A stretch of 64,000 bases of DNA, taken from positions 18,829,994 to 18,893,993 of the forward strand of contig CM055614.1 in the NCBI GenBank assembly GCA_029379385.1, written 5' to 3'. The notes beneath the pieces are model-generated. The model was not told the origin of the DNA and did no database searches. It was given only the letters and a program-made list of their open reading frames with translations. Below are positions 34,052 to 64,000 of this stretch, in pieces. Position 1 is the stretch's first letter, and each line of letters opens with the position of its first letter. The position numbers and the translations under genes are program-made. The DNA comes from Quillaja saponaria (taxonomy: Eukaryota; Streptophyta; Magnoliopsida; Fabales; Quillajaceae).

Positions 34052-37000
34052 TGTTACACCCCACACAGAGGAATGGGTAACCAAACCTCCGTAATCTTGA
34101 CTTCAAAACAAATAAATAAATACGACTCTTGGCCAAACCCAAAAAATAAAAGTAAAGTTTATAAAACACAAATTAACTACAAATGTTTATTTACAAAAAT
34201 ACATAACAATTTATTAAAAATTCTGATAGATGTTTCCAGCAATGTGGAATATGCTAAAAATACAAACAAATTACACTTGGCTACATACAACCAAACCACA
34301 ATATACATAGGGGAGCTCCGCTCCAACCATATCATAAATAATAACAATTAGACTATAACACAAGACAAAATACGATGACTCAAAACCTTATTGTAACTGC
34401 AAACTCCATCATGTGGCTTCAAAATACATTTTGTCACCAAACCATCGGCATGCCAGGTATTAGTGGTTGGTGTCCACTAGGATCCTATTACTAAAAAGAA
34501 ACATCAATAAGAAAGTGGTAAGTCTCATAGACTCAGTGAGTGGAAAAACATACCTAAAAGATAATAGCATCACTATACACATGGATATAATACATAGTCA
34601 AATAATATCAACATAACTTGAATTTCAAACAGCTAAATGTCATGCATATGCAAATATGAAAAATATAAAATATAATAAACATCGTTCAAGTAATATACTA
34701 GACAATTAAATCAAATCAATCAAAAACTCAAAGCACACAAAAGACCAATTAAAGTAATTCAACATCCACATACCAAATATCCTTCCACCGGGCAATTTTT
34801 GCCCTTGCACACCAAATATATTCTCCATACATATCCATCCTACCGAGACTGAGTTACTCGAGTATTCACAATCACATATCAAATAATCAAATTAAAGTCT
34901 TCTGGGTGCACCCAGATTCCATTTTGAATGTAAAATATTGATTCGAATAAAAATTAATTTTTTTGGCCCTTATCAAACACAAAGAAGATCACATATCAAA
35001 CATAATTCACTTAAGTCAATCTTAGTACTACAATTCTTGTTTACCACTAGAAAAACATATGCATATAAATACATTGAAACAATTAAACACACTAATCTAG
35101 CAACCAAATAGTAGTATTCATCCATTGACATAATTTACAGATCTTGCTCATAATTTCCTTTCGCGTTCAAGTACATCGTTGGCTCAATAACACATTCGAA
35201 GCTACAATTAAAATTTTCAAGTATTATTCAGTTTGTTAAATTTTATAGGTTATAACATTTTTAATCATGAAAATCTATAGATAAGAAGTTTCATGCATTT
35301 ATTTAAAGTTAACCCCTCTTAAACATTTTCACAACCACCTTGGAGATATGTTTGATTTCAACTTACATACTTCATCAAATTCAACAAAACCAAGTTGAAA
35401 CATTATCTCCAAAATGTTAACTACCTTTCTTATTAAGAAACTTCTTCTAAAATCAACCTTGAACTTATTCAAATCCCCATATGAACATAAATAGGGCACA
35501 TGCACAATTTGTGGTTGCTAGAATCAGATTCCAGTGCTTGTAGAATTCTTATGCTTTGGAATTAAATATGAAACTTTTTAGTATAGTTTATCAAGATGTT
35601 AGGAACAATTCATTTTCAGTACCTTACTCCTAATTCATCTGTTAAGACCTTTCAAAACATGTTACATCAAAACAGGTACAATCAGAACCAGGAAATTCAA
35701 ACATTGACTTCCAAAATACACATAACATGAAATTAAAACCTGTAAAAATCCAAAATTGTCCCTTAATATGTTAAGAACAAGTCTTATTCAGAGGTCTTAA
35801 GCTAATTCAAATCACAACCCAAGACAAAGTCCTCTAGATTGACTGAAGTTCACTTAAAATCTAGAATGAACCCATCTATAGTCCAATAGCTCTAATGATA
35901 TATATACCCTGAATTAAGATACAAAACTTTATAGATATTATTCCAATACCATAAACTACACTTTCTCTTTAGAACTCCTAAGTTAATTCTATCCATAAAA
36001 TACCTGAAATACCCAATTTGTATGGACTACAAAATCTGAACACTACTCCTCTCCAATAACTACTTAACCCCCCCATTTTCAATACTTTACCTTAAGGACA
36101 ACTTATTTATTCTAGTTCATGAGTATATATATACACATACATATATATACATAGTCCCATTTAATCAACACTATTTTATTAATTCAACATTACTAATAAT
36201 TTTAACATTAATTAATTATTTATTCTATTCTCATATATAATTGAAAAGAATGATAACTATATTTTAGACATTTTATCAAATATCTTAAGGACACTTTTAT
36301 ACCTATTTTATATGTATAAATCCTATTGTATTTGAACCAAGGAAAGCAAGCTCTAAATCTTTAAATTCCATATTACCGATTACTTAAACATTAACTTTCA
36401 AGTTGGATTAATTGTTCATGAACAATGGAAAGTTTAATTCTTGAAAGTCCAACAATAACTCAACACTAATTCCACCATTCCTCGCTTTCAAACTCTAATT
36501 CTAAACTTTCATTCACAACGCACAGAATCCCCACATCTAATTCTCAACAAAACAAGGAGGAAAAGGTACCAACTTCAAGAAAACATGTAAATTAGTTGAA
36601 TTTGGAGTAGTGAGGAGGTAACCAAGCAAAGTTGGTCGAGTAGCTATGTTGCATCCGTTGAAGGAGCTGTTGTCCCTGCTACAAGTGGGATGAATGGTGG
36701 TTGTGGAACACCAAAGGCAAACTGCCACTAAGTTGAGGAAGAAGCCAACCCCATTAAACCACAAACCAAAATCACTCCCCTTCTAAGTTGCGTCGGTTTA
36801 AGGGGAAAAAGAAGTCAACCAGCAACTGCTGGCTGAAGAAAACAAGCTGAATAGCAGCTCCAAGGTGACTTTAATGGAGCTCTCTACGGTTTTAAAGAAG
36901 GAAGCTTGGAGGAGGAGACTAGCTTGTCTTCATCGGCCACCACGTTCTCGGTTGAAGCAAGGGAATAGCAGAGTAAAACAGGGGAAGACAAAAGAAAATA

Positions 37001-37309
37001 AAGGAAGACAAAGGCGGTGGAATTGGGGAAAATTCCACAAGCAAAATTAACCATGGAAAAAGAAGGAAATAAAACAAACGTATAAACAATTAGGGCCAAA
37101 GTCAAGAAGTTTAAAAACAAAATGTGTGGTGTATAATTTTTCTTAAAACTTGTTTATATATATATATATATAGGTATGTATGTATATGTATATGTATATT
37201 TATTTTTAATACTTATTTACTTAAAATACTTGTATTTATTTTAATTTTATTTTTATCAAGAGTTACACCAAATTATTCAAATTTCATATTTTAATATCGA
37301 GTTATAACA
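34052..37309 (-). mobile_element. Solo LTR, 3.3 kb, family A, minus orientation
   Basis: On the minus strand it starts TGTTATAACTCGATATT and ends GGGGTGTAACA. It is flanked by perfect 5-bp target copies TTATT (34047-34051 and 37310-37314). It aligns with the plus-oriented solo LTR over its start, the CACTGAGTCTATGAGACT block (near 34530), the AATAAATTGTTAT and GTTTTATAAACTTTACTTTTA blocks, and the final 40 bp. It is about 1 kb shorter, so it carries internal deletions or the other copy carries insertions. It contains no retrotransposon proteins and no second LTR. Confidence 0.87.
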
Positions 37310-37637
37310 TTATTAACTAAAGAACATTTCTAAACTTATTAATTTACATATTTTAGAAATATAATTTAACTTATAAAACATACTTGTCCATAATAAAATC
37401 AAGGCTATAAATTATACTTGTTATCCTTATAATTTAGTTGAAAAATCACTTTTGTCCCTATATTTTATTTTATTTTTTCATTTTCCTTATTATGATTTCA
37501 AAAATTAGTCAGTTATATTCATGCCATTACATTATGTCAAAATTAAGCTAATATATAAGTTAATAGATGATGACATGACTAAAATGTAATAGCAAATGAA
37601 TCCTCTATTATTTCAATAAGACAAGCCATGTTGTAAC

Positions 37638-39472
37638 CAAGGAACGAAAATTTGTTTTGAGATACCGTTTCAATAAGCCTGAAAATGAAAATGATTCAAG
37701 AAACATTATAGAAATTGCATGAAACACAAATTTTTTTGGAAACGCATGGAAATATATAATTAATCACTTAATATAACAATTAAAAGTATTCAAAATGATT
37801 AGTTTAGTATATAGAACTCTCATAATATACTAAAAAAATTTAATTTAACAGAGACTTACAAATAAAAGAAAAATATAAAATTACAATCACATCCAATCAA
37901 GGAAGGAGTGTGTACATATCTAATATTAAATAGATTCAAACATAATCTAAATAATAAATTAGGATAAAAATTAGCAAAAAAACAAAAGGACAAAAGGATA
38001 GAAATAAATTAAATAAAGATAGAATAAATTAAACTAATGAAGTTCTAATTGAATAAATTCTAAAATTCTTTCATTACTTTTAAAAAAGTTAAATTAAGAT
38101 AGCTAAAACAAGAAGAAAAAAAAAAAAAAAAAGATAATGAAAAAAATAAACAAGGAAAAAAAGTGATTATTGAAAATAAATAAATAATATTAAAGGCGTG
38201 AGATTTAAGAAAACTTAACAATTTATTTGTTCTTTATATAATTTTGACAGAATAAAAAATATTTATTTCTCCATCTTTTTAAATTTGTAAAATAAAATAC
38301 AATTTAGTCTGCACTGAAATTTAAATGGACAAAATCTTATGTGGGTTTTAATAGGCTTTTAGTAAAAGAATAAGACTAACTAAAGTTTACGCCTACTCAT
38401 TATAATAGAAAACAAAACAAAACAAAAAATAAAAGGAAAAACAAAAAACAAAAAACAAAAAAAGAGCCTAACTTAAATGACATGCAACCTTGCATTCATA
38501 TTCTCGAGAACGGATCCCATGGAGAGGAATCACCTGGAGAGGTTGCTGGAAAGGACCTTAAACGGCGCCGTTTCTCTCTTTATTTTTTTTCTTTTTTCTT
38601 TTGTTCACAAAATGGTGACATTTTGCTTTCCTCTTATGCCCATTTCACACTTATTCCAGAGAATTATCATGCTCAATGTTCTTCTATTGTGTTCGTTTAC
38701 TGATACCATAATTTCAGACCTTGTTACATTTTTTTTTGCCATCCTCTCACATGGCAATCCCTGCTACTCTTTAACCTTGGATTTAAAATTTTGGCTCAAG
38801 TGGATACCCATAGAGAGGAAGAGTTTTAAAACTAAATCAAATATATTTCCTCCTTGCTGCACTCCATAACCCTTGAGTTTAACTTCAACAGATGCAGTCA
38901 AATTATTGAAATTGGACCTTAAATTTGAGCTTTGATGGTTGAAAAACTTGAGAGGGAAAGAGAGATTTAGATGAATATGGAACAAAATTTTACTATTTGT
39001 TGTGATTCCTAATCCTTGCCATCGGAGAGCCATTGGAAGGGAAAAGCAGCAAAAGTAGTTTAGGTTCGAAAACGTCACCGTTTTGTGAATCAAAAAAAAA
39101 AAAAAAAAGAGAGAAACGGCATCGTTGAGGTCCTCTCCAGCAACCTCTCCAGGTGATTCCTCTCCATGGGATCCGTTCTCCATATTCTCTACCTAAACTT
39201 AGGACATGATGATTTGCACAGCAGCTACCTGCAGAGTAGATCAGATTTTCATTAATTGTGATGATTTCATAAGATTTTCAGCCATGCAAAATCAACCTCC
39301 TTTTGTTAATTTAGCATTTGTGTCAAATGTTTCGCTTCGAGACGATGAAAATCATATTATTTCCACCGAAACAAGATGTATTTGTTTATGTATGAGAGAT
39401 TCGTTTCTATATGTGTGAAAACCAAATCCATTCGCCCGAAACGGCCGAATTGACACCAATTTTTACTCCTTG
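37638..39472. mobile_element. hAT-like element, middle layer of the nest
   Basis: The ends read CAAGGAACGAAAATTTG and, inverted, CAAGGAGTAAAAATTGG, as in the KRR1 intron element at 11381. Candidate 8-bp target copies are GTTGTAAC (37630-37637) and TTCGTAAC (39473-39480), six of eight identical. Both members of the family share the internal words TGTTTTGAG, TACCGTTTC-type and CGAAACGG. It carries the inner MULE at 38506-39180. No transposase was seen. Confidence 0.55.
38506..39180. mobile_element. Mutator-like element, innermost layer, perfect 9-bp target duplication
   Basis: 675 bp with inverted arms of about 125-130 bp starting GAGAACGGATCCCATGGAGA, near-identical over the first 60 bases. 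It is flanked by perfect CATATTCTC copies (38497-38505 and 39181-39189). The arms stay open in one frame and read GSHGEESPGEVAG on both sides, probably by chance of the repeat. High arm identity and perfect duplications point to a fairly recent insertion. No transposase is encoded. Confidence 0.92.
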
Positions 39473-39652
39473 TTCGTAACACATTAGCTACATCATCATT
39501 GTTAACTCATGTTTGTTTAATTTTGGAGTGTGATGGAAGGGATGTAACTAATTGGTCTTTTAAAATCATAAGGATGAAATGAAAATATTTAAAATGTAGA
39601 GATGAAAGTGATTTTTTGAGTAAATTATAAGGACAAAAAGTGTAATTTAGTC

Positions 39653-40903
39653 TTTTAATATATGAAACATGTTAAATATATTTAGTAGCTCTAATTTCTA
39701 AATTAAAATTGTAAATATATTACTAATGTATATATATATATATATATATAAATCTTATTTACATTCCTAGTTATTCCAATTAAGAAAACACCCATTAAGT
39801 AAACTAATTAGAAATCTAATCATAATCAGAAAAGAAAAAAAAAAAAAAATTTCATAGCCTCATTAGAAAAGGAAATTAAGCAAAGACGTAGTTTTTAGTC
39901 TACTTCGATTTATAAAGCAAAAACTTAGTAAACTTTTTTAATTTAAACAAGAAAAGAAAAAAAAAGGAGAAGAAGAAGCCGAAGACTTCAAACAGAACCC
40001 AGGTAAGTGAAAGAAAAGAAGTGGAAGGCCGCAGACTGATAGTGCAGGAAGAGAAGAAATTTGAGGAAAAAAAAGAAGGGAACAAGCTAATCAAAGCCTA
40101 ATTGGTAATGCCAGTTTCAATTGTGAAAAATGACATGCAAATGCACTTGATTGATTTCTTAAATGGAAGTACCCTCCAGCCTTGAATCTTTCAACATCTC
40201 CTAGTTGAGAATCTTGAATTTTTTTCCTTCTTTTAAGGTGAGTTCTTCAACTCTCTCAATCACCTAAAATTTTTATACAAAAATTGAGTTTCAAATTTTC
40301 TGTGTTGTATCCTACAATACAATGCGACACTCAACGAAATCTATAGAAACAGTCGAGGAATTTCGTAAGAACACATCTGTTTTGTATTGTCAATAGGCAA
40401 TACCAAAATGTTTCAATACGGCACTGATCGAAATCGATGAAAACGGTTGAATTTCGTAATTACACATTGTATTGTCATCGGACAATGAAAGTTTCAACGG
40501 TATCATGCCCTTGCCATCCCTTCGCCTCCATTCCCTTTCCTTTATAGTTAACGAACAAAGCCCAAAATTAAGTTTCCCCATGTCAAAAAGCTGAAAGAAA
40601 TGGGTACTCGTAGTAGAAAAATAAACAACAGGACCAGCACAACAAGTAAGATCAATAGAAGTTGGGTTATTGAACATTGATAATAAATATGGGAAAAAAC
40701 TACAATGTTGGCCTGGTAATGTACAGAGTTGAAAATTGCCAGGCGAATAAATTAAAGGCCGCTTATATTACATTATTTTACATTAACACTAGATTCATTG
40801 CATTATGACTTTTCTAGCTCTTTGGATGAAAGAGATCTTCCTAGAAATTGACAGCCACTAAACGGGCTCTGAGGAAAAAAAATTAATCAAATAATCTATA
40901 ACA
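39653..40903. other. Intergenic and ATPase 3' flank
   Basis: It contains an AT dinucleotide tract (about 39729-39750), an A run (about 39834-39849), a purine-rich stretch at 39945-40080 and the tandem repeat listed separately. The part nearest 40903 must include the ATPase 3' untranslated region. No further gene was recognised. Confidence 0.55.
40310..40490. repeat. Degenerate tandem duplication, about 95-bp unit
   Basis: Two adjacent copies each containing CAATAC, CGAAATC, GAAAC and GAATTTCGTAA, then TTGTATTGTCA (about 40312-40395 and 40408-40486). They differ by many substitutions. The origin is unknown. Confidence 0.65.
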
Positions 40904-62390
<21,487 letters not shown>

Positions 62391-64000
62391 CTGTGATGCA
62401 TTATATATCTCAATGTCAGGTGAGGGTGAAGTCAAAGCCCACTGGGGATGACATTACATAATGGGTATAAAAGAGAGAACGCAGGTTGCCCTCCTAGAAT
62501 ATGCTAAGCTCTCAATATTCTAGATCCAAACTAAAAGTAGCTCATCAATCATCACTATCTTATTTTTTAGTTATTGGCAAATTTTCTCAAGTATCAGTCA
62601 AAACAAGGCCTTGGAAATTTTTTTAATAGTTCACACTTGCATACGAGTTCTAATCGACAGACAATAAATTACTAGAGTCATAATAACTCTTATAACACAA
62701 ATTCAGAAGTTTATATTAACAAAACTTGTATCATAAGCTAGACCTTGTAACAGACACACTTGAGAATCCTAAAACTTACAAATTGCTCAAAGGCAAGAGG
62801 CAAAACTTAAGAAAAAGAATATAGAAAAGATATGAACCGCAGAGTTATCAGGATATATTTTGTCATTTAACACATAAGTAAACAAGTATTTGAGTGCCAA
62901 AAGAGATTGATAATGAAGAAAAAGGTATCAGATCTATTTTCAATCTTAAGTTCTTGACGGTTGGGAAGATAAATAACTGCATGTTCATTATTAGTGGATA
63001 TTAGTTATGCCAAAAGCTTAAGCTAATAGAACTGGAAATGCCTCCCTCCAATGTTCACTCCAGGTGGACCAGACCAAAATGAAAGATAGCACACACCACA
63101 AATGAAATAATATTGAAGTTGTTGACCAAGACTTGAACTAGTTATTTTTTAAACAACCTTGCGGTCATACACTTGTTTGATTAGCAGTTTTATCTTAGGA
63201 ATAACCTGTTAGGAATACGCCCAAGTATCTATACCATAACATCAAGATCAACACACTAATAGTTATTATATGAAGCAACATCTAGTGGTTGTTTACCATA
63301 CTAAAGCATCATTTTTCCTTAAGCATTCTAAAGGTTTGTCGCAAATTGCTCTCTTTCCCTGTTCACTAATATTTAGCTCATCTATTTCAATTCTAAGCAA
63401 CCCTCATCTCTAGCTACAAGGCATTTCCTACATCAATCCAGATAAATCAGAGGTAACAAAGCTCTAAATACAAAAGAATAATACTAAAAACCTGTGGTAT
63501 CCTCAGTAAATCTAACCACATGCAAGCATTGTTGATTTCTTTCCTTACACAACTCTGATGTAAAATGATGTTTTGCCACTTTGACTTCCAATTAGACATT
63601 TAAGGCTAACTTCTCTCAGTGAATAATATCATAATTGTTGAATCATCATTCATGAATTGCCATAGTTGAATAGTATTTTCTTTTGTATGAGTAGAATATT
63701 ATAACTTTGAAGGTAAGAAATTTGCAATTCCTTATGCTCCAAATCAGCAAGAGTATTAGTAATTTAGGGAAAAAAGAAGAAAAACAATTAATTCACTTTG
63801 TTTGTTAAACTAATTCGCCGTTTGTGATAGGGAGGAAGCAATGGATAACCCAGCTTGTACATCATATCTTAGCAAAAGTAAAGTTTTAATAATGCTGGAT
63901 AACAGAGGTAATCTTTATAATTAGAAAAAAATTCACTAGCGAGGGTGAATCCAAGTGCACACGATATAAAAGGTAAATAGTGGTAATAGTCTGAAAAACT
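62391..64000 (-). other. Upstream intron of the ATPase gene, no exon seen
   Basis: The exon at 62325-62390 starts after a CAG acceptor with one base of a split codon, so an upstream exon must exist. No segment between 62391 and the window end resembled the missing N-terminal part, so it lies further right. No transposon end or RNA gene was recognised here. Confidence 0.6.

Larger units (their letters stand above)
37403..39652. mobile_element. Outer Mutator-like element of a three-level nest
   Basis: The left arm (37403 to about 37580) and right arm (about 39500-39652) are inverted repeats. They start GGCTATAAATTATACTT and GACTAAATTACACTT and share TCCTTATAATTTA, AAAATCACTTT, TTTTCATTT and TGATTT. 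Without the inserted DNA it would be only about 415 bp, a MULE-type MITE. The ends resemble those of the element at 2571. No convincing 9-bp target copy was found, so the boundaries are less certain than for the other elements. Confidence 0.65.

Noticed and set aside
27457..37309. One large LTR retrotransposon spanning both long LTRs
   Set aside because: The two LTRs face opposite ways and have different target duplications, so they cannot be the ends of one element.
38477..39183. Frames of 73-139 codons on both strands with a shared peptide
   Set aside because: The shared peptide is the translated inverted repeat of the inner MULE; one apparent ATG even falls in the target duplication.

Overview
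The window looks like nuclear DNA from a flowering plant, almost certainly a eudicot. It is strongly AT-rich, and the genes are split by short GT-AG (and a few GC-AG) introns. The proteins are plant types, and plant transposons (long-TIR Mutator-like elements, hAT-like elements, a CACTA end, L1 and RTE LINEs, LTR retrotransposon remnants) fill most of the space between and inside the genes. There is no sign of bacterial, organellar or viral gene organisation. The species cannot be named from the sequence alone. All exon boundaries were worked out by hand from splice signals and reading-frame continuity.

Three protein genes are supported, all on the minus strand. (1) Positions 560-968 are the first coding exon of a Yellow Stripe-Like (YSL/OPT family) metal-nicotianamine transporter. 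The rest runs off the left edge, and its first intron holds a duplicated AT-rich repeat. (2) Positions 8963-19938 are a complete 12-exon gene for KRR1, a KH-domain protein of the ribosomal small-subunit processome (389 residues when spliced). (3) Positions 40904-62390 are the 3' part (18 exons, about 638 residues) of a plant AAA+ ATPase of the Msp1/ATAD1-like group. Its 5' exons lie beyond the right edge. Two of its introns use GC instead of GT donors.

The rest is mostly a layered mobile-element landscape. Around 2.6-3.9 kb is a Mutator-like element with an exact size of target duplication (9 bp, one mismatch) that carries a coding-like fragment. At 4.7-5.7 kb is a decayed retroposed sequence, and at 6.5-7.3 kb a worn long terminal repeat. 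KRR1 introns contain an hAT-like element and a small 5'-truncated LINE. Between KRR1 and the ATPase (20.5-39.7 kb) there are, in order: a foldback element, a truncated LTR element with primer-binding site, an L1 LINE split by an hAT-like insertion, a CACTA terminus, and two very long solo LTRs of one family in opposite orientation (27457-31673 plus; 34052-37309 minus), each with a perfect 5-bp target duplication. A nested pair of DNA transposons lies between the solo LTRs, and a three-level nest (MULE, hAT-like, MULE) lies beside them.

The ATPase introns hold several tandem minisatellites, two fragments of RTE-type LINE reverse transcriptase, a 5'-truncated L1 with a perfect 13-bp target duplication, and a remnant with a tRNA-iMet-type primer-binding site. 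I found no gene cluster or defence system. The most unusual content is the nested and paired transposon architecture, plus the GC-AG introns.
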